Of a DNA stretch of 64,000 nucleotides, positions 25,583 through 35,756 are shown piece after piece; within the stretch, counting starts at the first letter, position 1; each line of letters starts with the position of its first letter. The notes below the pieces were generated by a model. The model saw only the letters and a program-made list of their open reading frames with translations, did no database searches and was not told the origin of the DNA. Location of the stretch: NCBI GenBank assembly GCA_020638975.1, contig JACKHN010000009.1, forward strand, positions 265,803-329,802, given 5' to 3'. The translations under genes were made by a program, and so were the position numbers. This DNA comes from Planctomycetaceae bacterium. Its GTDB lineage: Bacteria; Planctomycetota; Planctomycetia; Pirellulales; Pirellulaceae.

Positions 25583-27391
25583 CTAGTCAGACTTCCTGGC
25601 AACACTCTTCCTGTCAACACTGGATTCGGCCACAAGGCGATAAATGTCGACTTGCGATTCCTCATCCGCAAAGACACGCCGCAAGACGTAAGCAGCGTCG
25701 GCATCCGACTCTAATTCCGCGTTGCCTGCGGCCACTCGATCCACGACACAATAGTCAACTCCAGATGCCTGCAGGCTCCGAAAACTCTCGACTTCTGGAA
25801 AGTCGGCCAACGCCGCCTTTAGACTTTGAAACGACTTCGGAAAGAAGCCGGAGTATCCGTTCACGAGTTGGCGTTTATGGTACGTTCCCGCATACATCCA
25901 AAGGGCTGTTTGCTCGTAGTCACTTTCGCTCTTACCAGTGGGAAACGGGAGACAAGCGACTACGCAGTCCCCTGGAGTGTGTTCACACAACCACGCTACC
26001 CACGCCGTTTCCTCATTGACCGGTGGTATTCTAAAAAGTCGCTGCGGCATCGGCCACAACTCAACCGCTGATGCAACGCCGAGTACGACGACGACTGCGG
26101 CAGGCACCCAACGCTTGCGAACCAGCGAGCGTCTGCGCGCAGATGCCTTCCCGAAAGACAGCAGCAGCGAAAGTCCTGTTACCGCGAGTTGCACATTCAT
26201 GAGTTGGGCAAACATCGCAAAACGAAAAACACTGCGCATTTGGGCGAAGCCTGGCAGCCAAGCATTCAATAAGCCATAGGGTACCCAGCCCGCGATGCGC
26301 AACCCCGGACCGAGTGACAGCAGAACCGCGGCGACTAGCGTCGCAAGGGTAAACAACGTCCACCGGCGAGTTCTGCGATACCACAATCCAAGCAGTGTTC
26401 CAAGAATAGCGAGCGATATACTGAAGCTGCCGGGATAGAGTGAGAACAGACGCGACGAAGTTACTGACGATGTTCCTGCGCGGAGCCACACGGGTTGCCA
26501 TGGAGCAGCGCGATAATCAGCAAGGACGGCGGAGAATTGCTGAACATGCGTTCTCGCTCGCTTGAATTCATACTCCTGAGTCACTCGAAGCTGCGCGCGA
26601 ACAATCGGCGAGATGATAATCGCGCACGTAAGCACGCAAGCGCTCGCCAAATACCATGTCTTGAATTGCAGCAAATTCCGCCACCAGAGCCAGGGCGTTC
26701 CGAGAACCAACAAGACAGCAAGAAAAAGGCCATAGTACGAACAAAGCAAGTAGGTCACGCCGCAACACACGCCGGTTAAGACCGCATTCCGCAGACTCGG
26801 CCTGCCCAACCACTGGTGAAGCGAGTGGAGCGTCCAGATCACGCCACAGAGCGGAACCAATTGGAAGACTGCAATCTCGTGATGGACGAAGGGGAGCAAC
26901 TCGACCATCAATCCACCGAGCAGCGCAACGATCCAGCAGTTATGGACTCGTAAGAAGAGCCTAAATGCGCTCCATCCGTTCATCGTCAGAGCGAGCAGCA
27001 ACAATGTGTTGCAGGCTGCTGCGGGGCTCTTTGCGAGCCAATAAATCGGCGCGCCAAAGATCGAGAGCGGTAGCGGTTCAGAAAAGGCAAAGGTGTCTGA
27101 GTTGGGATAGAAGATGGGGGCATCCCAATAGTTGCCGTAGAGGTGTTCCAGTCGATCGCAGTTCCACCAAACCGACCACGAGGTAAATAACGGTACCGTT
27201 GCAGCATGCTCGGTCCCCAGTGGAACACTTGAATCAAGATGCTTCGCTAGCGGCCATGTGGAAGAAATCGCGATCGCGCCGAACAGGCAAAGCTCGACTA
27301 GCAACAGCCTGGGAAACAATCGAAATAGTAAGGCTGAACTGCGAAGCCAGACGGGAAGCACCTCTCTGTTAGCGTTGCGTTTATGAGGCAC
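25583..27391 (-). CDS. Polytopic membrane protein, GT-C glycosyltransferase-like
   Basis: 602 residues from a GTG start (27389-27391). There are about ten to twelve membrane spans over residues 15-455, then a soluble C-terminal part of about 130 residues. The pattern resembles GT-C fold enzymes that use polyprenyl-phosphate sugars. These have an extracytoplasmic first loop with acidic residues (here between the first two spans, around LEHLYGNYWDAPIFYPN). Reaction and acceptor are unknown. A YfhO-like or other uncharacterised membrane family is possible. The LRR lipoprotein gene lies upstream on the same strand, 31 bp away. Confidence 0.65.
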   Translation of the reverse strand: MPHKRNANREVLPVWLRSSALLFRLFPRLLLVELCLFGAIAISSTWPLAKHLDSSVPLGTEHAATVPLFTSWSVWWNCDRLEHLYGNYWDAPIFYPNSDTFAFSEPLPLSIFGAPIYWLAKSPAAACNTLLLLALTMNGWSAFRLFLRVHNCWIVALLGGLMVELLPFVHHEIAVFQLVPLCGVIWTLHSLHQWLGRPSLRNAVLTGVCCGVTYLLCSYYGLFLAVLLVLGTPWLWWRNLLQFKTWYLASACVLTCAIIISPIVRAQLRVTQEYEFKRARTHVQQFSAVLADYRAAPWQPVWLRAGTSSVTSSRLFSLYPGSFSISLAILGTLLGLWYRRTRRWTLFTLATLVAAVLLSLGPGLRIAGWVPYGLLNAWLPGFAQMRSVFRFAMFAQLMNVQLAVTGLSLLLSFGKASARRRSLVRKRWVPAAVVVVLGVASAVELWPMPQRLFRIPPVNEETAWVAWLCEHTPGDCVVACLPFPTGKSESDYEQTALWMYAGTYHKRQLVNGYSGFFPKSFQSLKAALADFPEVESFRSLQASGVDYCVVDRVAAGNAELESDADAAYVLRRVFADEESQVDIYRLVAESSVDRKSVARKSD

Positions 27392-27422
27392 AGTCGTCGA
27401 CAGACCATTGAAAGATTAACTG

Positions 27423-28352
27423 CTAGAACCCCGGAAACTCGCAATCCTGCAGGCTTGCTTTTAACCGCCCCACACCAGCGGAAGTCACATCGGTGTCGAG
27501 CAACGTAAGCCGTCGAAGATTCGGCAGTCGCTCTAATTCCATAATCCCAATGTCGTCGATGTCGGTGCCTTCGAGATTTAGCGTTTCCAAACGCATGAGT
27601 CCCGACAGCGTCGCTAAACCCTTGTTGGTAATTCTATCGCGATACAGCGATAAATGTTTCAGGCATTGGAGCCCCGCGAGATGGACGAGGCCAACATCCG
27701 TGACCTGTGTATTGTTCAGCTCCAAAACCTCCAAAGCCGAAAGTTGGCCAAGGGGTATCAGTCCGGCATCCGTAACCGAAGTCGCGGAGAGACTTAGCTC
27801 GCGCAATTCCCGCAGTTGGCCGAGCACTGCGACGCCTTCGTCCGACACCTGCGAGCACCGCAGCATACGGAGTGAACGAAGCTTGACAAGATTCCGTAAG
27901 TGGAAGACTCCTTGATCTGAAATCGCGGTTCCGTTCAGCAATAACGATTCTAGTTCCGTCGACTCCCCAATGGCTTCCAATCCATCGTCGGTGATCTGGG
28001 TGAACGCAAGCGACAAGGATTCCAGAGTGCTCGTTCTGGCCAGTTCCAGCAAACCCGCATCAGTAAGCTTGCTCCCGTTCATGTTGACAACAACTGGCTG
28101 ATGCGCCTCGTTGAAATCAGCCTTCTGATCCAGGCCCTGAACTGCGGCGGCTAAGTCATTTCCATTCGCCGAAAGAGCAGCAAGCAACGGGTCCGCACCG
28201 GACTTTACCCCGCGAACGATCGCCGGACGATTCGGAGCGGGGCTACATCCGCTCGACATGACGACGGCAAGAGTGACATACCAAAGAAGCGACCACCGCC
28301 CTGTTTGCCCAAGTCGTTCGCATTCGAACCTAATTCGATGCTCCACGGGCAT
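27423..28352 (-). CDS. Leucine-rich-repeat lipoprotein
   Basis: 309 residues from ATG 28352; a TTG at 28400 would lengthen the N-region without improving the signal. A hydrophobic signal with lipobox (VVMSSGC) lies at about 25-36. Eight or so LRRs of the 24-residue type cover about 75-300, each with LxxLxLxxTxVTDxGLxxLxxL (e.g. LSLSATSVTDAGLIPLGQL, LELNNTQVTDVGLVHLAGL). Such LRRs form a curved protein-binding solenoid. It is probably anchored in the outer or cytoplasmic membrane. Confidence 0.85.
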   Translation of the reverse strand: MPVEHRIRFECERLGQTGRWSLLWYVTLAVVMSSGCSPAPNRPAIVRGVKSGADPLLAALSANGNDLAAAVQGLDQKADFNEAHQPVVVNMNGSKLTDAGLLELARTSTLESLSLAFTQITDDGLEAIGESTELESLLLNGTAISDQGVFHLRNLVKLRSLRMLRCSQVSDEGVAVLGQLRELRELSLSATSVTDAGLIPLGQLSALEVLELNNTQVTDVGLVHLAGLQCLKHLSLYRDRITNKGLATLSGLMRLETLNLEGTDIDDIGIMELERLPNLRRLTLLDTDVTSAGVGRLKASLQDCEFPGF

Positions 28353-29093
28353 CAACTCTAATGAATGGCAAATCAATGTGTCTTCCCTGGGCGAAACCAA
28401 GACATCAACAGCTAAATGTGATAGAAGCAGTTACAAAACCACTTTGTCGTCTCGGCGTTTCTTGCCGTCGCGTGGGTTTGCCACGGCTTCGCGGCCCAGG
28501 ATGCCACCAATACTGGTTTTTCAACTTGCTCTCGCGATCAATCTTTCAACCGGCAATTTCAGGCATCCGAATCCAACTTCGACCGACTTTACACACACTA
28601 ACATGCGTCAGGACCCCATGAACACAGGGTCGCCTAACTTTTGAGTCCGTGCAAACATCCTTTCGTCCTCGCGGGCGATGCTCGGAGGAACTCTTCGAAT
28701 TCGACGCAAGAGAGTTTGGCAAATCCCAAAAGAACCTCCCTCGTTGAGGAGGGCTCCTCGTGATAATAACAAACGACTGAGCTAAGAAATCGAAACCTTG
28801 TAATCGAAGCGTTGTAATGGTGCAGTCCCAAACGGCAACCGAGTCGAATGATGGCTTGCGTGACCTCTGAAACCCCTCGTTGGGAGTGCCGTAAAAATCC
28901 ATGGATTTGAAAAGGCTTCGGAAAACAACCAATTGACGAGCCTAAAATCGTGAAATAGACTGTCAGCCTTGTCTAATGCAGTGCCGGTTCGATGTGAGAC
29001 TTGGCAGCTCGCTATCTGGGTGTTTTCTTCGATGCCGGGGCAAATTGACTTTGCGTTTTTTAATTTCATCGATTTTCTGTCAGGAGAGGCTCT
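28353..29093. other. 741-bp divergent intergenic region, no gene seen
   Basis: It lies between the minus-strand LRR gene and the plus-strand DUF1559 gene and should hold both promoters. A small hairpin (CCTCCCTC-GTT-GAGGAGG, near 28733-28751) is the only clear structure. Frames seen on both strands lack ribosome sites and protein features. Confidence 0.4.
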
Positions 29094-30146
29094 ATGAACA
29101 AGAAGAATGTTGAAAGACGAGGCTTTACCCTCGTCGAATTGCTCGTTGTAATCGCAATCATCGGGATTTTGGTGGCGTTGTTGTTGCCGGCGGTGCAAGC
29201 CGCTCGTGAAGCAGCACGACGGATGTCATGTGGTAACAACATGAAGCAGCTAGGTCTTGCGTTGCATAACTACCACGACACATACAAGGTTTTTCCACCA
29301 GGACATCTTTCTCAAAACGCGCTGAGCAGGAACACTGCAGGCATCCCAGGTGGTCAGCCTGCCGATGCCTATGTTGGTCTCACGGGCAACAATGGTGGGG
29401 CCCTCTCCGCTCAGTATGGTCCTTCGTGGATGCAGTTTATTTTGCCCTTCGTCGAGCAACAACCGCTTGCCGATCTTTACAACCCAGGCAGACTGCTGGT
29501 CGACACCACCTACGCGCCTCATGTACAGATGGTTGGCTCTTTCATTCCGAGCTATGCATGCCCCTCTGATGCATGGGCTAAAGTCAACACGCCAGGCGTC
29601 CTAAACTCCGTACCAACGATCAACTGGGCCCGTGCGAGCTATGCTGTGAGCACAGGTCGATTAACGGGTGGTGCACCCTTGTATCGCGACAACTATAAGG
29701 TGCTGGGCCCAGACATTAAAGGCTTCGCCTCGAACAATGGCGGCTCAAGTATCGCAACCATCCTCGACGGGACAAGCAACTCGGTCGCGGTGTGGGAAAT
29801 ATTGGCTGGTCCTATCGCAAGTGACACGCGTGGTTCGTGGGCCATGGGGCGATCGGTTCAATCCGGCGGTTGCGATAACCAAGGCGACTGCCAAGGCATT
29901 AACGACCGCACCGGTAACCCCGACGATTACCACGAGTGTGCAAATGGTGCCCAGTACACCAGGATCGGCAACTTTGGCTGGAATGGAGGTGACGGCCAAC
30001 TCGGTCCAAAGAGCAAACATCCCGGCGGTTGCCAAGCAACACTGGCTGACGCTTCGGTTCGTTTCATGAGCGAGACGATGGATCAAAATAATGTGATGCG
30101 AGCAATCAACTCGATCCAGAACGGCGAGACGGTTGAAATGCCGTAA
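29094..30146 (+). CDS. DUF1559 prepilin-like secreted protein (copy 2)
   Basis: 350 residues, start supported by GGAGAG 6 nt upstream. The N-terminal prepilin signal (RRGFTLVELLVVIAIIGILV), LLPAVQAAREAARRMSC and NYHDTYKVFPPGHLS are all present. The C-terminal half has DGTSNSVAVWE, SKHPGGCQATLADASVRF and the final GETVEMP. Likely processed by a prepilin peptidase and displayed outside the cytoplasmic membrane. A strong terminator follows, then the TPR-CRTAC1 pair, mirroring the copy-1 neighbourhood. Confidence 0.93.
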   Translation: MNKKNVERRGFTLVELLVVIAIIGILVALLLPAVQAAREAARRMSCGNNMKQLGLALHNYHDTYKVFPPGHLSQNALSRNTAGIPGGQPADAYVGLTGNNGGALSAQYGPSWMQFILPFVEQQPLADLYNPGRLLVDTTYAPHVQMVGSFIPSYACPSDAWAKVNTPGVLNSVPTINWARASYAVSTGRLTGGAPLYRDNYKVLGPDIKGFASNNGGSSIATILDGTSNSVAVWEILAGPIASDTRGSWAMGRSVQSGGCDNQGDCQGINDRTGNPDDYHECANGAQYTRIGNFGWNGGDGQLGPKSKHPGGCQATLADASVRFMSETMDQNNVMRAINSIQNGETVEMP

Positions 30147-30175
30147 TTCGCATCGTTACTGATTTCTACGATTCA

Positions 30176-30219
30176 AAGGGCCAACCGGTAGCCATGAGGA
30201 CCGGTTGGCCCTTGCTTTT
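30176..30219 (+). terminator. Terminator of DUF1559 copy 2
   Basis: A perfect 14-bp stem (30176-30189 with 30200-30213, arm AAGGGCCAACCGGT) and a 10-nt loop are followed by GCTTTTGG, 30 nt after the stop codon. Confidence 0.85.
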
Positions 30220-30239
30220 GGACAGCAGAGAGCTGACCA

Positions 30240-31463
30240 ATGGTGCAGATTCCTACCAGACTTCTTGCTGTGTTGGCTACTGGTCTCTTGACCTGCGTCG
30301 TACTGATGCTTGTCGCATGTCGGCCACAGTCTATCAAGAAGGAAACTCTTGCACTCCCGCAAGGTGTCTCTCTGGAACTTTATGAGGCGGTTCGCAACGA
30401 CTTGGGCGGCAGCGACGATAAGCCACCGGCTGAGTCCGCGATCCTGTTCGCACTCGCCGAGCGACTGCGAGCCGATGAGGAGTTTGGTGCTGCCGTGGCT
30501 TGCCTCGAACGTGTGACGAGCGACGATCCAGAGCGAGGCACCGAGGCTCGCCTCCAACAGGGCTTGCTTCTTGTCACCTTGCATCACGCCACCGAGGCCG
30601 AACGTAACTTTCAAGAGTTTATCGCCCTGGCACAAGCGGGCCGGAAGGTGCCCGGTGAACAAGTGGCCGAAGCGCTCGATATGCTGCGATTTCTGTTGGG
30701 CGTGGAGTTGCGTTTCGAGGAGCGGCACGCGATTCTACGAGCGATCCATCTCTTGAACGCCGCAGACACGAACGATGCCATCACCTATTGCTTCCCGAGC
30801 GTGCTGCGTTGGAATGGCGAGCAGGCCGTCCGCTGGCTCGAAGAGTTTCTTGCACAAGATCCCGAAGATTTTACGCTTCGCGTCGCTTTGGGGCGATATC
30901 GAACGGGACAGGGAAACCTCGATGAGGCGGAGGACGTCCTACGCCGCTGCTGCATCGAGCGTCCTGACGATTTGCGCGCCCAAGCAGCGCTGTTGGCTTG
31001 CCATTATGAGCGCGCGGACTGGGAACAAATGGAAGACATTCTCGCCGACCTGCCTCCGGCCCATCCCGATGAACCTTGGCTTCTGTTGCGATTGAGGGGC
31101 CACGTCCACAATCACTTCGGTCGCTTTCAGAATGCTGCCGATGTATTTACAATGGCCATCACTGCCGATCCGGCGAACGGCGAATCGCATTTGGGATTGG
31201 GAAAGGCGCTGGCCGGTCTCCACCGCGACGACGAGAGTAAACAAGAGTTTGCGAAGACGAACGTCATTGCGAGAATTCAAAATCGTTTGGGCTGGATACA
31301 GGTACGCGACGATGACGTTTCGGCGTTGATGGAAGTCGCCGAGCTGTGTGAAGAAATCGACTTGGATGTTCGCGCTGGTGTCATTGCTCGTCGAATTCTC
31401 CAACTGTCACCACAACACGAAGGGGCTCAAGGATTGCTCTCGCGTCTTGCGGCGAGCCAGTAG
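30240..31463 (+). CDS. TPR lipoprotein (module 2)
   Basis: 407 residues. A signal peptide with lipobox (LMLVAC, Cys near residue 27) is followed by TPR-like helix pairs to the end. Examples are FGAAVACLERVTSDDPERG, RTGQGNLDEAEDVLRRC and FQNAADVFTMAITADPANG. It begins 20 bp after the DUF1559 terminator and ends 60 bp before the CRTAC1 gene. It is the counterpart of the TPR protein at 15038-16423, but lipid-anchored instead of membrane-spanning. Expected to act as a protein-binding partner of the CRTAC1 lipoprotein. Confidence 0.82.
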   Translation: MVQIPTRLLAVLATGLLTCVVLMLVACRPQSIKKETLALPQGVSLELYEAVRNDLGGSDDKPPAESAILFALAERLRADEEFGAAVACLERVTSDDPERGTEARLQQGLLLVTLHHATEAERNFQEFIALAQAGRKVPGEQVAEALDMLRFLLGVELRFEERHAILRAIHLLNAADTNDAITYCFPSVLRWNGEQAVRWLEEFLAQDPEDFTLRVALGRYRTGQGNLDEAEDVLRRCCIERPDDLRAQAALLACHYERADWEQMEDILADLPPAHPDEPWLLLRLRGHVHNHFGRFQNAADVFTMAITADPANGESHLGLGKALAGLHRDDESKQEFAKTNVIARIQNRLGWIQVRDDDVSALMEVAELCEEIDLDVRAGVIARRILQLSPQHEGAQGLLSRLAASQ

Positions 31464-31523
31464 CAAAAAGATTGCACTCCGCCACATTTCGCGCATCGCT
31501 GCTGCCACGCGTCGCGATGAGCC

Positions 31524-33371
31524 ATGCCAACCTTGCCACGAGTTCGATACATGGAAAATCTTGGTTCGTCAGCGAGGATCACATGCGTCGTCTTCACCTT
31601 CATGACGATCTGTCTACTTGCAGTCGGATGTCGGACTGAAGGTACAGCACCGCCTACGCCAAGCATCTCCGAAACCGTCGCGGCACCCTCAATCCCCGCC
31701 CTGAAACCAGTAGCAAAGTCGCGCCCCGCGGGCTCGCTGCCTCGGTTTCGCGACGTGGCAATGGAACGAGGCGTCGACTTTCAGCGGTTTGATGATATCT
31801 CGAAGTTGCATCGAATCATCGAAGGCAACGGAGGCGGAGTCGCTCTGTTCGATTTCGATGCAGACGGTTGGTTGGATATCTTCTTCACGAATGGCTGTCA
31901 TCTACCGCGCCGAGCCAACGACACCGAACACTCGAACCAGATCTTTCAAAACGATGGCACGGGCAACTTTCGCTCCGTAACAATTCAATCGTCCTTGCGA
32001 TGGTTTGGATATTGTCACGGCTGCGCCGTTGGCGACTATGACAACGACGGGTTTGACGATTTGTACGTAACAGCCTTCGGCAAAAACTGCCTATGGCACA
32101 ACGAGGGGGACGGTACATTCACGATCGCCGCCGAGGCGTTTACGTCCGACTTGGATGTCTGGAGTTCGAGCGCTGCCTTCGGCGACCTGAATCGCGACGG
32201 CAATCTCGACTTGTACGTGGTGAACTATGTGCAGACGACAGACGACCCGCCCGAGTTGTGTCCTGTGGCGGCCAGTCCCGATGGCGTCGTCGCCTGTCCG
32301 CCGACCGTCTTTCGTGCCGAGGACGATGTGTTGTTTACATCGAATGGTGACGGTTCGTTTCGAATGACGACAGAACAATCGGGCGTGACGGGAAGCGACG
32401 GCAAGGGCCTTGGCGTCTTGATCTTTGATGCGAACAACGACGGTTGGCCCGATCTGTATATTGCCAACGATGGGATGCCCAACTTTCTCTATTTGAATCA
32501 AACCCAGACCTCGCCTGACGAACCCGCTTCGGCGACATCCAGGTTCGCCGAAGTGGCGGCTCAGTTCGGTGTTGCCGTCAACGAACAAGGCACCGCCGAA
32601 GCCAGCATGGGGATCGCCCATGGCGATACAGATCGCGATGGCTGGACGGACCTGCTAATTACGCATTTCGTGACCGAAACCAACACGTTCTATCGCAATC
32701 TTGAGGGCCGCGGGTTCGTGGAGGATACGAGGGCATCAGGACTCGGGCCACCGAGTCGAGATTCGCTTGGATTTGGAACGGAGTTTCTGGACTTCGACAA
32801 TGATGGCTGGTTGGATCTCTTCGTTGCTGCTGGCCATATCGATGATCTGCGATGGAATTCTCTGACTCAGAAATATGCGATGCCGCCCCAGTTCTATCGC
32901 AATCAACGCGACGGCAGATTTCTGGACGTCTCGGCCTGGGCAGGACCCTATTTCGACGGCGAATGGCTGGGTCGTGGCGTGTCCAAGGGGGATTTCGACA
33001 ACGATGGCAAGATCGACCTCGTCGTCTCCCACCAGTTATCTCCCTCTCCAGTGCTGAAGAATGAGACGACAACGGATCACGCAAGCCTCGTTCTCAATTT
33101 GATTGGGACCACCTCGAATCGATCGGCAATTGGTGCCCGCATCGAAATTGAAGGGCTGGGCCTTCCGCTCGTGCGCGAAATCGTGGGTGGCGGCAGTTAC
33201 CAATCGGCATCGGACACACAGGTACATATCGGATTAAGTGACGTCGCTGCGGCCGAGAAAGTCCGAATCCGGTGGCCTTCGGGGGCAGTCAGCGAAGTGA
33301 AAAATGTCCCGGCGGGCCGATATTTCATTGTCGAAGGGAATAATCCAGCTCTGATTCGTATCGTACCTTGA
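31524..33371 (+). CDS. CRTAC1-type lipoprotein with FG-GAP repeats and ASPIC/UnbV domain (module 2)
   Basis: 615 residues; an alternative ATG at 31551 would give 606 and a tighter lipoprotein signal. The lipobox is ICLLAVGC. FG-GAP/VCBS blades run over about 75-510 (LFDFDADGWLDIFFTNG, DYDNDGFDDLYVTAFG, DLNRDGNLDLYVVNY, DANNDGWPDLYIANDG, DTDRDGWTDLLITHF, DFDNDGWLDLFVAAGH, DFDNDGKIDLVVSH). An ASPIC/UnbV domain closes the protein (LNLIGTTSNRSAIGA, GGGSYQSASD, RWPSGAVS). It aligns along its length with the protein at 16410-18152, so the two pairs are paralogous. Confidence 0.9.
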   Translation: MPTLPRVRYMENLGSSARITCVVFTFMTICLLAVGCRTEGTAPPTPSISETVAAPSIPALKPVAKSRPAGSLPRFRDVAMERGVDFQRFDDISKLHRIIEGNGGGVALFDFDADGWLDIFFTNGCHLPRRANDTEHSNQIFQNDGTGNFRSVTIQSSLRWFGYCHGCAVGDYDNDGFDDLYVTAFGKNCLWHNEGDGTFTIAAEAFTSDLDVWSSSAAFGDLNRDGNLDLYVVNYVQTTDDPPELCPVAASPDGVVACPPTVFRAEDDVLFTSNGDGSFRMTTEQSGVTGSDGKGLGVLIFDANNDGWPDLYIANDGMPNFLYLNQTQTSPDEPASATSRFAEVAAQFGVAVNEQGTAEASMGIAHGDTDRDGWTDLLITHFVTETNTFYRNLEGRGFVEDTRASGLGPPSRDSLGFGTEFLDFDNDGWLDLFVAAGHIDDLRWNSLTQKYAMPPQFYRNQRDGRFLDVSAWAGPYFDGEWLGRGVSKGDFDNDGKIDLVVSHQLSPSPVLKNETTTDHASLVLNLIGTTSNRSAIGARIEIEGLGLPLVREIVGGGSYQSASDTQVHIGLSDVAAAEKVRIRWPSGAVSEVKNVPAGRYFIVEGNNPALIRIVP

Positions 33372-33529
33372 GGTGAGGCTGCCCGAATCGGACCCGTTGC
33401 ATCGGGAAGCTACGCCGGGTTTAATTGTGGTCGTTGGTTCGAGCTTCGCGTGTGTTGCGCGTGCGCCAAGGCCAAACGACGAAAATCAGTGGCGACAACA
33501 ACCGTCGCCACAGTAAAACGAGGAACCAA

Positions 33530-33724
33530 ATGAGAACGAGCTTTTATTTACTAGCGACCTTGTTGCTGGCAATCGGAATCACAACAGGCTGTGGCGAGCA
33601 CGTGCCGGATCAAGGTCCGCAAGGCGAGGCTGCACCTATGGAAGGCGTGGAACACGCTGAGATGGGCGGTGACGCGGCACCACTTGCTGAAGAAGCGCCT
33701 GCTGAAGAAGCGCCTGCTGAGTAG
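33530..33724 (+). CDS. Very small acidic lipoprotein
   Basis: 64 residues from ATG 33530, with GAGG 6-7 nt upstream. The signal peptide and lipobox (IGITTGC) leave a mature chain of about 43 residues, rich in Glu, Ala and Pro. The chain ends in an exact repeat (EEAPAEEAPAE) encoded by a 15-nt tandem duplication. A hairpin (33489-33496 with 33504-33511) lies in its leader and a terminator follows. Function unknown. It resembles in size and place the lipoprotein beside DUF1559 copy 1. Confidence 0.7.
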   Translation: MRTSFYLLATLLLAIGITTGCGEHVPDQGPQGEAAPMEGVEHAEMGGDAAPLAEEAPAEEAPAE

Positions 33725-33822
33725 TCGTGGGCCAATTTGTGTCCGACGTTACACGCGAGTTTAGTTCAGTTTGTTTTGGCGAAGCGTTCTGTGTTTCGGC
33801 TTGGACGTCAAGTAAGTGATTA

Positions 33823-33856
33823 AAAGGGAGCCCCATTTTGGGGCTCCTTTGCATTT
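33823..33856 (+). terminator. Terminator of the small lipoprotein gene
   Basis: A GGAGCCCC / GGGGCTCC hairpin extends into flanking AAA/TTT with a one-base bulge and a 4-nt loop. It ends in CTTTGCATTT. Confidence 0.75.
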
Positions 33857-34035
33857 GACGGTGGGACATCCCACGATTTTTCACATTTACTGGTAGGTTC
33901 GTCGCAGCGAGCGTTTTCCAGCAGCCTCGTCCTCAAACCAAAGGGGCGAGCCGACGTTTGCCCGTGGAATTGCTCCTCCACTCACCATAGTTTTTTGCCC
34001 GCTAGGTATGCCCCTTCGACGAGGATACTCGAATC

Positions 34036-35736
34036 ATGTCTCAATTGAATAAATACAGCAGCCGCATCACGCAACCCAAGAGCCAAGGGGCATCGCAGGC
34101 GATGTTGTATGGCACTGGCATGACGCGTGAGGACATGGATAAGGCACAGGTGGGGATCGCCAGCGTTTGGTACGAGGGCAATACCTGCAACATGCACCTG
34201 CTGGACCTGGCCGCCAAGGTCAAGGAAGGTGTCACGCAGGCCGATTGCGTCGGCATGCGATTCAACACGATCGGTGTCAGCGACGGCATCTCGATGGGCA
34301 CCGAAGGCATGAGCTTCTCGCTGCAATCCCGCGATCTGATCGCCGACTCGATCGAAACGGTCATGGGCGGGCAGTGGTACGACGCGCTCGTGGCTTTACC
34401 CGGCTGTGACAAGAACATGCCAGGCTGTCTGATCGCGATGGGCCGCTTGAACCGCCCTGCCCTGATGGTTTACGGCGGGACCATCAAACCGGGTTGTACA
34501 GCATTCAAAGATCACAAACACCAAGAAGAAACGCCTCGCGATATTGTTTCCGCATTTCAATCGTACGGCGAGTATCTAGCCGGCACGATCACGGAAGAAG
34601 AACGCGAAGCGATCGTCAAAGTCAGTTGCCCCGGAGCGGGTGCCTGCGGCGGAATGTACACCGCGAACACGATGGCCTGCGCGATCGAAGCGATGGGCAT
34701 GTCGCTGCCCTATAGCTCGTCGATCCCAGCGGTCGATCCGGCCAAACTCGAAGAGTGTATCCAAGCCGGTGCCGCAATTCGACTGCTCCTCGAACGAGAC
34801 ATCAAACCTCGCGACATCATGACGCGAGCTGCTTTCGAGAACGCGATGGTTGTGGTCATGGCATTAGGCGGCTCGACGAACGCCGTACTGCACTTGCTCG
34901 CGATGGCACGCAGTGTGGACGTGCCGTTGACAATCGACGACTTCCAAACCATAAGCGATCGTGTTCCCTTCCTCGCCGACTTAAAGCCCAGCGGCAAGTT
35001 CGTGCAAGAAGATCTGCACGACGTCGGCGGCACACCGGCCGTGATGAAATACCTTCTGGCCGAAGGATTCTTGAAAGGCGATTGCCTGACGGTCACGGGC
35101 AAGACCATGGCCGAGAATCTTGCCGAACTGCCCGGCTTTAAGGAAGGACAAAAGGTCGTTTATCCGCTCGACCGGCCGATCAAGAAGACCGGACACATTC
35201 AGATCCTCAAAGGGAACCTCGCGCCGGAGGGATCGGTAGCCAAGATCACCGGTAAAGAGGGGCTTGTCTTCACCGGCACGGCGAACGTCTTCGACTCAGA
35301 AGAGGACATGCTCGTAGCCCTAGAGCAAAAGAAGATCCAAAAGGGCGACGTCATCATCATTCGTTACGAAGGTCCCAAAGGCGGTCCCGGCATGCCTGAG
35401 ATGTTGACGCCTACGTCGGCCATCATGGGCGCTGGTCTAGGCAGCGACGTCGCATTGATGACGGACGGTCGTTTCTCGGGCGGCTCGCACGGATTCATCG
35501 TTGGTCACATCACTCCCGAGGCCCAAGAAGGTGGCCCAATTGCATTGGTCAAGACAGGCGACAAGATCACGGTCGACGCGGAGAATCGCGTTATCAACGC
35601 GGACGTCACCGACGAGGAGTTCGCCAAGCGGCGCGCCGCCTGGAAGGCACCCGCGTATAAAGCAACTCGCGGCACACTGTACAAATACATCAAGAACGTC
35701 AAGTCAGCTTCCCTTGGTTGCGTGACCGACGAGTAA
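34036..35736 (+). CDS. ilvD: Dihydroxy-acid dehydratase
   Basis: 566 residues, the normal length for IlvD. It dehydrates 2,3-dihydroxy-isovalerate and 2,3-dihydroxy-3-methylvalerate to the 2-keto acids in valine, isoleucine and CoA synthesis, in the cytoplasm. Visible family marks are the cluster-binding Cys in GNTCNMH, the CDKNMPGC motif, CPGAGACGGMYTANTM, GGSTNAVLHLLAMA, and RYEGPKGGPGMPEML with DGRFSGGSHG near the end. It stands between a terminator and a DinB-like gene that starts 20 nt after its stop. No other branched-chain genes are adjacent. Confidence 0.97.
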   Translation: MSQLNKYSSRITQPKSQGASQAMLYGTGMTREDMDKAQVGIASVWYEGNTCNMHLLDLAAKVKEGVTQADCVGMRFNTIGVSDGISMGTEGMSFSLQSRDLIADSIETVMGGQWYDALVALPGCDKNMPGCLIAMGRLNRPALMVYGGTIKPGCTAFKDHKHQEETPRDIVSAFQSYGEYLAGTITEEEREAIVKVSCPGAGACGGMYTANTMACAIEAMGMSLPYSSSIPAVDPAKLEECIQAGAAIRLLLERDIKPRDIMTRAAFENAMVVVMALGGSTNAVLHLLAMARSVDVPLTIDDFQTISDRVPFLADLKPSGKFVQEDLHDVGGTPAVMKYLLAEGFLKGDCLTVTGKTMAENLAELPGFKEGQKVVYPLDRPIKKTGHIQILKGNLAPEGSVAKITGKEGLVFTGTANVFDSEEDMLVALEQKKIQKGDVIIIRYEGPKGGPGMPEMLTPTSAIMGAGLGSDVALMTDGRFSGGSHGFIVGHITPEAQEGGPIALVKTGDKITVDAENRVINADVTDEEFAKRRAAWKAPAYKATRGTLYKYIKNVKSASLGCVTDE

Positions 35737-35756
35737 TAGCAGAGAAAAAGACGACC